DNA of 64,000 nt from Thalassorhabdomicrobium marinisediminis (GCF_003072065.1 NZ_QCYG01000005.1:62001-126000); one strand, 5' to 3'. Counted from the stretch's first letter, positions 8,752 through 18,111 are shown. The notes: generated from the letters alone by a model not told the origin. A program made the numbers and translations.

Positions 8752-11671
8752 GGATGCGCTCTCCTTCCGGGTCGTAGAACACAGGGGCGCAGACCTCGCA
8801 CAGGGTGCGCAGGTCGCGCAGATGGTCCACCATCATCACCCGTTCGCCGTGCCGGTTGCGCCCGCCTTTCAGAAAGCCTAGGCCGAGGTCATGGCCAAAG
8901 GTCGGCGAAGGATAGGCCGAGGTGACATGGCCCTGCCCGTTCGGGCTCACAGGCTCTGCGCTGTCAGCAAACAGATGCGCCCCAGCGGTGATTTTTCCTG
9001 CGGGGTCAACAGGTTTCAGCCCGACGAGCTGCTCACGCTCGGGGTCGCGCAACCCCTCCCGCCGGGAGGCGGCCGCGCCGATGCAGTCCTTCTTGCGGCT
9101 CACCATCCGGTCGAACCCGAGGTCGAAGGCCGTGCTGCGCCCGTGCATTTCCGCATGGGTCAAAAAGCCCTTTTCGATGCGCAGGACGTTGAGCGCCTCC
9201 AACCCGTAAAGCCCCCCGCCCATGGCTTCGGCCTGCGCCCCCAGTTGCCCGAACAGCGACGCGCCGAACCGCGCGGGCACGGCAAGCTCATAGGCGTGTT
9301 CGCCAGAGAACGAGATCCGGAACAGACGCCCCGGAACGCCAGCGACCGTGACCGCGCCGCAGGACATGAAGGGCCAATGCGCGTCGGAAACCGGATCATC
9401 CAGCACCGAGTTCAACAGCTCGCGCGCTTTCGGCCCGGCCACGGCAAATTGCGCCCACTGGTCGGTCACGCTGGCAAAGCGCACGTCCAAATCGGGGCGC
9501 AGCGCCTGCGCCACCCAAGTTAGATGCCGCATCACCTGCCCCGCCGCCGTCGTGGTCGTCGTCATGAGGTAGTGATCCGGCCCCAACCGTGCGGTGGTGC
9601 CGTCGTCCATGACGTGCCCATCCTCGCGCAGCATCAGACCGTAGCGCACGCGCCCCTCGGGCAGGGTCGAGAAGGTGTTGCAATAGACGAAATCGAGGAA
9701 CGCTCCCGCATCGGGGCCCTGAATGTCGATCTTGCCCAGCGTGCTTACGTCGCAAACACCCACCGTGCTGCGCACCATGCGCACCTCACGGTTGCAGCTT
9801 TCAAGCCACGTCTCTTCGCCCGAGCGGGGGAAATAGCTGGGCCGGTGCCACAGCCCCACCTCGACCATCGGAGCGCCGCGGGCACGGCTGGCCGCGTCCG
9901 AGGTCATGAGCCTGTGCGGTGCGAAGCCCTGCCCCTGCCCGCCCGCGCCCATGGCGGCAATGGCTACGGGCACGTAGGGAGGGCGGAAGGTCGTGGTGCC
10001 GGTCTCGGGGATGCCGCGTCCGGTGGCGTCGGCCAGCACGGCCAAAGCGGCGACGTTGGAATTCTTGCCCTGATCGGGCGCCATGCCTTGAGTGGTGTAG
10101 CGCTTCATGTGCTCGACGCTGCGGAAATTCTCCTGCGCGGCCTGTGCGACGTCCTTCACCGTCACATCGTTCTGGAAATCGAGCCAGGCGCGACCCTTGC
10201 CCGGCACGTGCCAGAGCGGCGCGATGCGGTAGGGCGCGTCTTCGGCGGCGGGGGCCTCGGCCCGCGCGGGGCGTGTGCCGAGGGCGCGGGCTACGGCTTG
10301 GGCGGCGGCGATCCCCTCTTCCAGACAGGCCAGCGTCGAGAAGGTTCCGTTCGCAGCGCCGGCAACCGTCAGGCCCGGAACCGCCGCCTCGGAGGGCACG
10401 AAGCTCAGGATGTCGTCGTCCCACCGGGGGCGGCCATTCATGTGGCAAGTCAGATGCAGCGTGGGATTCCAGCCGCCCGAGAGGGCCAGACAATCGGTGC
10501 GCAGGTGTTCCTCGCCCCCCGGATGCGCGACGCGGATGCCCTGCAACCCGTGCCGCCCGGTGGTGCCAGTGACCGTGCCGCCCGCGATCACGCGGTAATC
10601 CCCCAGCGGCTGCGCGTCGGCGCGGCTGTCGATCACGGCGGCAACCTCAAGCCCCGCTTCGATGAAATCCAGCGCGGTGCGGTGGGCGTCATCATTGTTC
10701 GCAAATATGCTAAGTGTTTGCCCCGGGGCCACGCCCCAGCGGTTGAGATAGGCGCGCACGGCGCCGGCGGTCATGATGCCGGGGCGGTCGTTGTCGGGGA
10801 AGGCCACGGGCCGCTCAAGCGCGCCGGCGCACAGGATGGCCCGCTGCGCCACGATCCGCCAGAAACATTCGCGCGGGCCGGTCCGCTCGGCCACATGGTG
10901 CCCCACCCGTTCGAGCGCGGCATAGGTGCCCTGATCGTAAGCGCCCGTCACCGTGGTGCGCGGCATCAGGCGCACGTTTTCCATGGCCCGCAGTTCGTCC
11001 ACCCGTGCGGCGGTCCAGACTGCGCCGGGCTGGCCGTCCACCTCTTCGACCTCGGCCAGCAGACGCCCGCCCATGCGGCTGTCTTCTTCTGCAAGGATCA
11101 CGTCAAGCCCCGACCGCGCCGCCGTCAGCGCCGCCATGATCCCCGCCGGTCCCGCGCCGATCACCAGCACGTCGCAATGGGCGAAGGCTTTCTCGTAGCT
11201 GTCCGAATTGGCCTCCCCGGAAAGCGCGCCCAGCCCTGCGGCGCGGCGGATCACCGGCTCATAGAGCTTTTCCCAGAAGGATTTCGGCCACATGAAGGTC
11301 TTGTAGTAGAAGCCCGCGCCCAGAAAGGGCGCGAAGAGGTCGTTGATCGCCAGCGCGTCATGCCTCAACGTCGGCCATGCGTTCTGCGACCGCGCCGCGA
11401 GCCCGTCGTAAAGCTCTTGCGTGGTCGCACGGATGTTGGGGTCCTGCGTCGCGCCCTCGCCGAGTGTGACCAGCGCGTTGGGTTCCTCCGAACCGGCGGT
11501 CAGGATGCCGCGCGGGCGGTGGTATTTGAACGAGCGTCCCACGAGCCGCACATCGTTGGCCAGAAGGGCCGATGCGAGCGTGTCGCCCGCGCGGCCTTCG
11601 TAGGCCTGCCCGTCGAAGCGAAAGCGCAGGGGGGCGGCGTCGGCGTTCAACCCTTTTCCCGGAACCCTCAT
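8744..11671 (-). CDS. soxA: Sarcosine oxidase alpha subunit
   Basis: 975-residue large subunit. The N-terminal ~100 residues form the ferredoxin-like/Fer2_4-type region (LRFRFDGQAYEGRAGDTLASALL). The NAD-binding fold follows (VLVIGAGPAGIMAALTAARSG, about residues 172-192). The C-terminal ~370 residues are a GcvT-like tetrahydrofolate-binding domain starting around VGVCDVSTLGKIDIQGPDAG. The enzyme oxidises sarcosine to glycine with H2O2 and passes the one-carbon unit to tetrahydrofolate. Four-base overlap with soxD and eight with soxG show tight coupling. Length matches the family. Confidence 0.94.
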   Translation of the reverse strand: MRVPGKGLNADAAPLRFRFDGQAYEGRAGDTLASALLANDVRLVGRSFKYHRPRGILTAGSEEPNALVTLGEGATQDPNIRATTQELYDGLAARSQNAWPTLRHDALAINDLFAPFLGAGFYYKTFMWPKSFWEKLYEPVIRRAAGLGALSGEANSDSYEKAFAHCDVLVIGAGPAGIMAALTAARSGLDVILAEEDSRMGGRLLAEVEEVDGQPGAVWTAARVDELRAMENVRLMPRTTVTGAYDQGTYAALERVGHHVAERTGPRECFWRIVAQRAILCAGALERPVAFPDNDRPGIMTAGAVRAYLNRWGVAPGQTLSIFANNDDAHRTALDFIEAGLEVAAVIDSRADAQPLGDYRVIAGGTVTGTTGRHGLQGIRVAHPGGEEHLRTDCLALSGGWNPTLHLTCHMNGRPRWDDDILSFVPSEAAVPGLTVAGAANGTFSTLACLEEGIAAAQAVARALGTRPARAEAPAAEDAPYRIAPLWHVPGKGRAWLDFQNDVTVKDVAQAAQENFRSVEHMKRYTTQGMAPDQGKNSNVAALAVLADATGRGIPETGTTTFRPPYVPVAIAAMGAGGQGQGFAPHRLMTSDAASRARGAPMVEVGLWHRPSYFPRSGEETWLESCNREVRMVRSTVGVCDVSTLGKIDIQGPDAGAFLDFVYCNTFSTLPEGRVRYGLMLREDGHVMDDGTTARLGPDHYLMTTTTTAAGQVMRHLTWVAQALRPDLDVRFASVTDQWAQFAVAGPKARELLNSVLDDPVSDAHWPFMSCGAVTVAGVPGRLFRISFSGEHAYELAVPARFGASLFGQLGAQAEAMGGGLYGLEALNVLRIEKGFLTHAEMHGRSTAFDLGFDRMVSRKKDCIGAAASRREGLRDPEREQLVGLKPVDPAGKITAGAHLFADSAEPVSPNGQGHVTSAYPSPTFGHDLGLGFLKGGRNRHGERVMMVDHLRDLRTLCEVCAPVFYDPEGERIRG

Positions 11672-11931
11672 GCCGGGACCCCCTCGATGAGTTCCGCGCC
11701 CAGAACCTCATGGGTGAGCGTGTTGCGCGTGACCATGATCCAGGCGCCACAGCCTGCTTCGTGATACCACAGGTCGCGGGTCTCTCCTGCGGGGTTGTCG
11801 CGCAGGTGCAGATAAGCATCCCACGCATCGGCGTCCGCCTCCGGCGCGGGGCGGTTCAGCGTCACGGCAGCACCCTGATAGTAGAATTCGCGGCGGTCCC
11901 GATCTCCGCAAAGGGGGCATGGCAGTCGCAT
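11668..11931 (-). CDS. soxD: Sarcosine oxidase delta subunit
   Basis: 87-residue small zinc-binding subunit. Cysteines 5 and 8 (LPCPLCGDRDRREF) and a later HEAGCGAWI segment provide the zinc ligands conserved in SoxD. The WYHEAGCG...NTLTHEV layout is diagnostic. The gene sits between soxB and soxA in the standard soxBDAG order, with 8 bases after soxB and a four-base overlap into soxA. Confidence 0.93.
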   Translation of the reverse strand: MRLPCPLCGDRDRREFYYQGAAVTLNRPAPEADADAWDAYLHLRDNPAGETRDLWYHEAGCGAWIMVTRNTLTHEVLGAELIEGVPA

Positions 11932-11939
11932 GGGGCGTC

Positions 11940-13193
11940 CTAATGCAAATTGTGCTGAGAGCCGGTGCCCTCTTCATCCAGAAGTCCGCGCCCGGTGCGG
12001 AAGCGGTCCAGCCGGAAGCGGGCGGCGGGGGCGTGGGGCTGGCCGGTGGCGATCAGATGGGCCGTGGCAAAGCCCGAGGCCGGAACCGCCTTGAAGCCGC
12101 CGTAGCACCAGCCGCAATTGAGGAACAACCCGGCCGTGTCGGTGGTATCGATAATCGGCGATCCGTCGGGCGACATGTCCATGATCCCGCCCCATGAGCG
12201 CAGCACTCGCGCCTTGCCGATGGCAGGCATCAACGTCATCGCCGCCTCCATCACGTGTTCGGCCATGGGCAGGTTGCCCCGCCCCGCATAGGAGGCATAG
12301 AAATCCAGATCGCCGCCGAACACCAGACCGCCCTTGTCGGACTGGCTGATATAGAAGTGGCCCATGCCGAAGCTGACCACGGTGTCGAGGATCGGCTTGA
12401 GCCCCTCGCTCACAAACGCCTGCAGCACGTGGCTTTCGATGGGCAGGCGCATCCCCGCCATGGCCGCCACCTGACTGGAGCGCCCGGCGACCACGATGGC
12501 CACTTTCTTTGCCCGGATCGGCCCGCGCGTCGTTTGCACCCCGCGCACGGCCCCACCTTCGATGTCGATGCCCGTCACCTCGCAATTCTGGATCAGATCG
12601 ACGCCGCGCCGGTCCGCCGCGCGGGCATAGCCCCAAGCCACCGCATCATGGCGCGCGGTGCCGCCGCGCCGGTGCAGCAGCCCGCCATAGACCGGAAACC
12701 GCGGGTTGTCGAAATCGATGAGCGGCACCAGCGCCCGCACCCCTTCGCGGTCCAGCAGTTCCGCATCGTCGCCCTGACTGATCATCATGTTGCCGCGCCG
12801 CACGAAAGCGTCGCGCTGCCCGTCGGAGTGCACAAGGCTCAGCACCCCGCGCTGGGACATCATCGTGTTGTAGTTGAGGTCCTGCTCCATCCCTTCCCAG
12901 AGTTTCAGGGAGTGAGAGTAGAATTCGGAATTGCCCGGCAGCAGGTAGTTGGCCCGCACGATGGTCGTGTTCCGCCCCACATTGCCGCCGCCCAAATAGC
13001 CCTTTTCGAGCACCGCGACATTGGTGATCCCGTGTTCCTTGGCAAGATAATAGGCCGTGGAGAGCCCGTGCCCTCCGCCGCCGATGATGACCACGTCATA
13101 CTCTGATTGGGGCGCAGGATCGCGCCAGACCGGTGTCCAGCCTGTCCGCCGGCGCAGCCCCTCTCGTATCACCCTGAAGCCGGAATATCCCAT
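11940..13193 (-). CDS. soxB: Sarcosine oxidase beta subunit
   Basis: 417-residue flavoprotein subunit holding non-covalent FAD and covalent FMN and catalysing sarcosine oxidation. The FAD fold VVIIGGGGHGLSTAYYLA is at residues 34-51. GRNTTIVRANYLLP and a His-rich stretch at 174-182 (HRRGGTARH) lie where the flavinylated histidine is expected. WCYGGFKAVPASG near the C-terminus is typical of SoxB. First gene of the operon, with a GGGAG ribosome site seven bases before its ATG. Its product glycine is a substrate of the bhc cycle encoded at 26-31 kb. Confidence 0.94.
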   Translation of the reverse strand: MGYSGFRVIREGLRRRTGWTPVWRDPAPQSEYDVVIIGGGGHGLSTAYYLAKEHGITNVAVLEKGYLGGGNVGRNTTIVRANYLLPGNSEFYSHSLKLWEGMEQDLNYNTMMSQRGVLSLVHSDGQRDAFVRRGNMMISQGDDAELLDREGVRALVPLIDFDNPRFPVYGGLLHRRGGTARHDAVAWGYARAADRRGVDLIQNCEVTGIDIEGGAVRGVQTTRGPIRAKKVAIVVAGRSSQVAAMAGMRLPIESHVLQAFVSEGLKPILDTVVSFGMGHFYISQSDKGGLVFGGDLDFYASYAGRGNLPMAEHVMEAAMTLMPAIGKARVLRSWGGIMDMSPDGSPIIDTTDTAGLFLNCGWCYGGFKAVPASGFATAHLIATGQPHAPAARFRLDRFRTGRGLLDEEGTGSQHNLH

Positions 13194-13290
13194 GACGCGC
13201 TCCCTTTCCCTCGCGGAACCCTAGCGAAGCTGTGGCGCGCTGCAATGGCGCTTTGCATCATTTTCCCGCAAGGGGGTGCCGCCAAACGAA

Positions 13291-13320
13291 AACTGCCCGC
13301 GGCGGGATGCGCGGGCAGTT
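13291..13320 (-). terminator. Rho-independent terminator after glutamate dehydrogenase gene
   Basis: Ten-base perfect stem AACTGCCCGC (13291-13300) with GCGGGCAGTT (13311-13320) and a ten-base loop. On the minus strand the stem is followed by TTTTCGTTT. It lies about 30 bases beyond the gdh stop codon and separates gdh from soxB. Confidence 0.8.
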
Positions 13321-13352
13321 GTAATCGTGCAAAGCCCGAAGGGCGCGGCCCG

Positions 13353-14795
13353 TTACAGACCCTTGGCGCGGTAGCTGGTGGCCACGCGCCCGATCGACAC
13401 CAGATAGGCGGCGGTGCGCAGGTCGGTCACATCCTCGCGGCTGTGCCACACCTCGCGCATGGCCTGATAGGCGGTGCGCATCGTGTCATCGAGGCCCGAG
13501 CGCACAAGCTCAAGCTCGCCCGCGCCGCGTAGATACTTCTGTTTGAAGTTCGGCGTCATCGACCACTGGTCGCCCATGTGTTCGCTCAGACGCTCAAGCT
13601 CGCCCACGATCAGCTCGTGCCGGGCTTCTTCCTGACGGCGCTGCATCCGGCCGAACCGGATGTGGCTGAGGTTCTTTACCCACTCGAAGTAGGAGACCGT
13701 CACACCGCCTGCGTTGGCATACATGTCGGGGATCATCACCGTGCCCTTTTCGCGCAGGATTTCGTCCGCGCCTGCGGTGACCGGACCGTTGGCCGCTTCG
13801 ATGATCAGCGGCGCCTGGATGCGCGGGGCGTTGCCCTTGTTGATGACCCCTTCCATGGCGGCGGGGATCAGGATGTCGCAGTCATGCTCCAGAACCGAGG
13901 CGCCGTTCTCGACGTATTTGCCGTCGGGATAGCCCTTCACGCCGCCGGTCTTGCCGATCCATTCGCGCACGGCGGGCACATCAAGGCCGTTCTCGTCGAC
14001 CAGCGCGCCATCGTGTTCGATGATGCCGGTGATCTTGCAGCCGTCTTCCTCGCGCAGGAACTTCGCGGCGTGGAAACCCACGTTCCCCAGCCCCTGCACG
14101 ATGACGCGTTTGCCATCCAGCGTGCCGGACAGGCCGGCGATCTGCACGTCTTCGGGGTGACGGAAGAATTCTTTCAGCGCGTATTGCACGCCACGCCCCG
14201 TCGCCTCGACCCGGCCCTGAATACCGCCCGCGTGGGCCGGTTTGCCGGTGACACAGGCAGCGGCGTTGATGTCGGTGGTGTTCATGCGGCGATACTGGTC
14301 GGCGATCCAGGCCATCTCGCGCTCGCCGGTGCCCATGTCCGGGGCCGGCACGTTCTGGCTGGGATGGATCAGGTCGCGTTTGGCCAACTCATAGGCGAAC
14401 CGGCGGGTGATCCGCTCAAGTTCCTCCTCGTCCCATTCGCGCGGATCGATGCACAGACCGCCTTTGGAGCCGCCAAAGGGCGTCTCAACCAGCGCGCATT
14501 TGTAGGTCATCAGCGCGGCCAGGGCCTCAACCTCGTTCTGGTTGACGTTCATCGAGTAGCGGATGCCGCCCTTCACGGGTTCCATGTGCTCGGAATGCAC
14601 CGAGCGGTAGCCGGTAAAGGTCTCGATCTTGCCGCGCAGGCGCACCCCGAAACGCACGGTATAGGTGGCGTTGCAGACGCGGATCTTCTCTTCCAGTCCG
14701 GGCGACAGATCCATCAGGGCGACCGCGCGGTTGAACATGATGTCAACGCTTTCGCGGAACGACGGCTCTTGCAGGTGTGCGGGTGTTGTGCTCAT
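13353..14795 (-). CDS. gdhA: Glutamate dehydrogenase (Glu/Leu/Phe/Val dehydrogenase family)
   Basis: 480-residue hexameric-type dehydrogenase interconverting glutamate and 2-oxoglutarate plus ammonia. The catalytic lysine region is VKGGIRYSMNVN with ALMTYKCALVETPFGGSKGG. The substrate-binding APDMGTGEREMAWIADQYR loop and the nucleotide fold VIVQGLGNVGFHAAKFL are clear. ATG 14795 (protein MSTTPAHLQEPSF) is preferred to the upstream frame because family homology starts here and AAGGGCCC precedes it. A monocistronic unit ending in a strong hairpin. Its placement next to amine-catabolic genes fits a role in handling released ammonia, but that is inference. Coenzyme preference cannot be told by eye. 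Confidence 0.92.
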   Translation of the reverse strand: MSTTPAHLQEPSFRESVDIMFNRAVALMDLSPGLEEKIRVCNATYTVRFGVRLRGKIETFTGYRSVHSEHMEPVKGGIRYSMNVNQNEVEALAALMTYKCALVETPFGGSKGGLCIDPREWDEEELERITRRFAYELAKRDLIHPSQNVPAPDMGTGEREMAWIADQYRRMNTTDINAAACVTGKPAHAGGIQGRVEATGRGVQYALKEFFRHPEDVQIAGLSGTLDGKRVIVQGLGNVGFHAAKFLREEDGCKITGIIEHDGALVDENGLDVPAVREWIGKTGGVKGYPDGKYVENGASVLEHDCDILIPAAMEGVINKGNAPRIQAPLIIEAANGPVTAGADEILREKGTVMIPDMYANAGGVTVSYFEWVKNLSHIRFGRMQRRQEEARHELIVGELERLSEHMGDQWSMTPNFKQKYLRGAGELELVRSGLDDTMRTAYQAMREVWHSREDVTDLRTAAYLVSIGRVATSYRAKGL

Positions 14796-15164
14796 TTCGG
14801 GCCCTTTCAGATTGGCACTCAAAATCACGTATGACGCGACGTTTTCAGTCCGCCTCAACATGACATGTTGTGTGGGATTTGCCAGACCCCTTTCGCGCCC
14901 ATGTCGCAGGCGCCGCGCCGCCCTGCCCGCGCGCGTCCGGCGTGGCGGGGCGCGGCGACAGGCGAACAGGTCACCGGCGTGACGTTTCGCCACCCCGGCC
15001 AGTGCGCGGCGAAATCCGTGTTTGTTTCCCGATTAACCGCCCATTCACCCTTTGCGTCCCTTTGTTGCCCTAAAATCGCCACGCCGTGATGCTCTAAGGC
15101 ACCCGTTCAAATGGATGATCCTGCCTGTGCACACGTTGCATCGGGCAGCTCCGGGAAGGTTATT
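14796..15164. other. Divergent intergenic region between gdhA and tadG-like gene
   Basis: 369 bases with no convincing gene. Short open frames on both strands lack ribosome sites and have shadow-like composition. It must hold the promoters of both flanking, divergently oriented genes. A GGGAAGG ribosome site occurs at 15153-15159 just before the tadG-like start. I see no clear repeat or operator. Confidence 0.6.
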
Positions 15165-16937
15165 ATGACGCTTTTTTCATCTGGCCCGCAGACCTGCATC
15201 ACGGCCCTTTTCGCGCGCTTCGGCCGGTTCCGCCGGGACGACGACGGCGGCATGATCGTATTTTCGCTAATCCTGTTCATTCTGATTCTGACCTGCGGCG
15301 GCATGGCGGTGGACTACATGCGGTTCGAGACCACCCGCGCCCAATTGCAGGCCACGCTGGATCGCGCATCGCTGGCGGCGGCCGACCTCGACCAGACGCA
15401 GCCGCCGCGTGACGTTGTCATCGACTACTTCACCAAAGCGGGCATGATCGAATACCTGCAATACCCCATCGAGGTGGACGAGGGCATCAACTACCGGACA
15501 GTGGAGATCAACGCCAAGGTCGAGATGCCGCTGTTCTTCCTCGACCTGCCCCGCGTGTTCATGGCGCCCTTTTCCCCGGGCATGAGCTCTCTGACCGTCA
15601 CCGGCGCCTCCTCGGCCGAGGAGCGGGTGGCCGATGTAGAAGTCTCGCTGATCCTCGATGTCTCCGGATCGATGCGCGGCAGGCGTATCCAGAACCTGCG
15701 CCCCGCCGCGCGTGAATTCGTGACGACCGTTCTGGACAACAACACCAATGCGCCCAACGGGCTGATCACCATCTCGATGATCCCCTACTCGGCGGTGGTC
15801 AACGTCGGGACGGAAATCGCGCCGCTGATGAACATCACCCGTTCGAACTTCGCGTCAACCTGTCCGCTGTTCCCCGACTACAACATGTTCCGCACGATCG
15901 AGCTGGACCTCGCCCAGCCCTACGAACATGTCTCGCACTTCTCGCTTAATTCCTCTCCACCCAGCAACAACCCGTGGTGTTTCATAGGCAATGACAACGC
16001 GATTGTCGTGCATTCGTCCAACGAAACGGTTTTGCATGATGCGATCGATGCCCTAAGCCCCTACGGCAACACCGCAATCGATATGGGCGTGAAATGGGGC
16101 GCGGCGCTGCTTGACCCAAGCACCCAGCCCATCGTCACGGGCCTGATAGACAATCCGGCCAACGGCATTCCCAGCGCTGCAGCCGGACGCCCGCAGGCCC
16201 CGGCGGACGATGTCCTCAAGGTGATCGTGCTGATGACCGATGGCGCGAACACCGAGCAATATGATCTTAAACACCCTTATAAATATGGCCTGTCTTATAT
16301 CTGGGTGGACATGCCGGATGTGAATGATGAGCTGCGGCACATCGCTACCGGAGAATATTCGATCATGGTGGACGGTTGGGATACCCCGAACAACTTCGAT
16401 GACGATCGTTTCTATTGGAACCACAGTGAAAAGGTAAAAAAATACCCCCATGGTTTCAGCAATAGGAACGCCTATCGCAACGCTATGAGGGACGGCCCGA
16501 TTATTGCAGCCACTCCCGATCAAGGGCCGACATATGCCGAAAACGTCCGCCGAACCTCTTGGCAGGAACTGTTCTCTAATTGGCGGTATGGAGACGTCAA
16601 CTACAGGCTGCTGCGCCAGGCCCGAGAAGATGACAAGATCAGGGATTGGTCGAGTAACCCCGCTGAACCCAGTTACTACGGCCCGGACTATGCCGTAAAC
16701 GATTCGGTCGTGGTTAGAGATGACGCAGACGAACGTTTGCAGGAAATCTGTGCAGCGGCCCGGGCTGAAGGCATCATCATCTACACAGTCGCGTTTGAGG
16801 CTCCGTCACGCGGACAAAGGGAGCTGCAAGAATGCGCCACTTCGACGAACCATTACTTCGACGTGAAAGGCACCGACATCTCCGACGCCTTCTCCTCCAT
16901 CGCCTCGGACATCCGTGCGCTCAAACTGATCCATTAA
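15165..16937 (+). CDS. TadG-like pilus/envelope protein with von Willebrand A domain
   Basis: 590 residues. After a basic cytoplasmic N-terminus (about 1-30) comes one membrane helix (GMIVFSLILFILILTCGGMAV), typical of TadE/TadG pseudopilin-like proteins. A vWA domain follows with the MIDAS motif LILDVSGSM and a later VIVLMTDGAN strand. The last 100 residues return to a vWA-like IIIYTVAFEAPSRGQ element. Such proteins help assemble or anchor Flp/Tad pili. ATG 15165 is chosen for its GGGAAGG ribosome site. Codons from about 16240 to 16720 are visibly more AT-rich (TTA, ATA, AGG, AAA) than the rest, suggesting a replaced or inserted segment within the vWA region. Followed directly by two TadE-like genes. 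Confidence 0.85.
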   Translation: MTLFSSGPQTCITALFARFGRFRRDDDGGMIVFSLILFILILTCGGMAVDYMRFETTRAQLQATLDRASLAAADLDQTQPPRDVVIDYFTKAGMIEYLQYPIEVDEGINYRTVEINAKVEMPLFFLDLPRVFMAPFSPGMSSLTVTGASSAEERVADVEVSLILDVSGSMRGRRIQNLRPAAREFVTTVLDNNTNAPNGLITISMIPYSAVVNVGTEIAPLMNITRSNFASTCPLFPDYNMFRTIELDLAQPYEHVSHFSLNSSPPSNNPWCFIGNDNAIVVHSSNETVLHDAIDALSPYGNTAIDMGVKWGAALLDPSTQPIVTGLIDNPANGIPSAAAGRPQAPADDVLKVIVLMTDGANTEQYDLKHPYKYGLSYIWVDMPDVNDELRHIATGEYSIMVDGWDTPNNFDDDRFYWNHSEKVKKYPHGFSNRNAYRNAMRDGPIIAATPDQGPTYAENVRRTSWQELFSNWRYGDVNYRLLRQAREDDKIRDWSSNPAEPSYYGPDYAVNDSVVVRDDADERLQEICAAARAEGIIIYTVAFEAPSRGQRELQECATSTNHYFDVKGTDISDAFSSIASDIRALKLIH

Positions 16938-16946
16938 GGACACCCC

Positions 16947-17507
16947 ATGGCCTTTGCACATCACATGATCGGACGCTGGCTGCGACGGTTCCGCAGATCC
17001 GAAGACGGCGGCCCGACGCTTGAATTCGTCATCGTTTTCATGCCCTTCATGATGCTCGCCGTCTCGGCCTTCGAGCTGGGCCTGCTGATGACGCGGCACG
17101 TCATGCTCGAACGGGGTCTGGACATGGCCGTGCGCGAGGTGCGCCTGAACACCGGGCTTCCGGTCAATGAACACCAGTTCAAGGTGATGGTGTGCAATTC
17201 CGCCGGGATCCTGCCCAACTGCATGAACCAGCTGCGGCTGGAAATGATCGCCGTCGATCTGCGCGTCGCCGGCAGCGTGGGTCCTGCGACAGTGCGGCGC
17301 GAGGCCTCCTGCGTGGATTACAACGATCCGTTCCTGCCCGCGCGCACCTTCAACAACGGGATTCCCAACCAGATGATGGTCGTGCGCGCCTGCGCCCGGC
17401 TGGCCCCGATGCTGCCCGAAACCGCCCTTGGGTATTTCCTGTCGCGGATGGACAACGGCTTCTACCGTCTGGTGTCGTCCACCGCCTTCGTGATGGAGCC
17501 GATCTAG
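16947..17507 (+). CDS. TadE-family pilus assembly protein
   Basis: 186 residues. It has a short basic N-terminus (RWLRRFRRSEDGG) followed by TLEFVIVFMPFMMLAVSAFELG, the TadE-like prepilin signal with a conserved Glu in the hydrophobic stretch, then a periplasmic domain with two cysteine pairs (VCN...PNC, ASC...RAC). TadE/TadF pseudopilins are processed by TadV and support Flp pilus biogenesis. It sits 9 bases downstream of the tadG-like gene with an AAGGA ribosome site, and 1 base before the next gene. No tadV, flp or tadABC is in the window, so the partner machinery must be elsewhere. Confidence 0.85.
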   Translation: MAFAHHMIGRWLRRFRRSEDGGPTLEFVIVFMPFMMLAVSAFELGLLMTRHVMLERGLDMAVREVRLNTGLPVNEHQFKVMVCNSAGILPNCMNQLRLEMIAVDLRVAGSVGPATVRREASCVDYNDPFLPARTFNNGIPNQMMVVRACARLAPMLPETALGYFLSRMDNGFYRLVSSTAFVMEPI

Positions 17508-17508
17508 A

Positions 17509-18111
17509 ATGTTCAAACGTCTGTGCAACCGCCTGCGCCGGTTCCGGCGCGAAGACGAAGGCAGCATCCTCGCAGAGGCGGTCATCATGTTCCCGACCCT
17601 GTTCGCGGCGATGCTGGCCACCTTCGTGTTCTTCGATGCCTTCCGGAACCAGTCCGTCAACCTCAAGGCCAACTACACGATTGCCGATTCGATCAGCCGG
17701 CAGTCGAACTTCATCACCAATACCTATATGGTCAACATGTGGAACCTGCACCGGTTCCTGACCGATTCGAACCACCTGACAAGGCTGCGCGTCAGCATCA
17801 TCAAATACGATGCCGACACCGATGAACATTCGGTGGTCTGGTCCCGCGCCAAGGGCGGCGGGGACAATTACGACCATGTGCCCATCACCACCATCGGGCT
17901 GAACGCCTCCGAGATCCCGCTGATGCCCAACAACGAGGTGCTGATCGTGGTCCAGACCGAAGTGATCTATGAGCCGAACTTCTCCATCGGCTTCGGGGCC
18001 TTCGCCTTCGTCAACACCACCTACACGCGCCATCGCTGGTCGCCCAACAATGTCTGCTACCGCGACACCGAAACCAGCGGCACGATGTATTGCTCGGGCC
18101 ACAGCGCCTAA
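17509..18111 (+). CDS. Second TadE/TadF-like pseudopilin
   Basis: 200 residues with the same plan as its neighbour. A basic start (RLRRFRREDEGS) leads into ILAEAVIMFPTLFAAMLATFVFFDAF with the conserved Glu, followed by a helical NQSVNLKANYTIADSISRQ stretch and a C-terminal domain with two cysteines (NVCYRDT, MYCSG). Likely the TadF partner, forming a three-gene tadG-tadE-tadF-like unit. Its stop codon overlaps the end of the convergent gene 18108-18593 by four bases. Confidence 0.82.
   Translation: MFKRLCNRLRRFRREDEGSILAEAVIMFPTLFAAMLATFVFFDAFRNQSVNLKANYTIADSISRQSNFITNTYMVNMWNLHRFLTDSNHLTRLRVSIIKYDADTDEHSVVWSRAKGGGDNYDHVPITTIGLNASEIPLMPNNEVLIVVQTEVIYEPNFSIGFGAFAFVNTTYTRHRWSPNNVCYRDTETSGTMYCSGHSA

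Noticed and set aside
9524-11764. 746-codon plus-strand frame opposite soxA
   Set aside because: Antisense shadow of soxA; low-complexity Ala/Gly/Arg/His product with no domain.
14865-15089. Small plus-strand gene between gdhA and the tadG-like gene
   Set aside because: No ribosome site, shadow-like Arg/Pro composition, and overlapping frames of similar length on the other strand.
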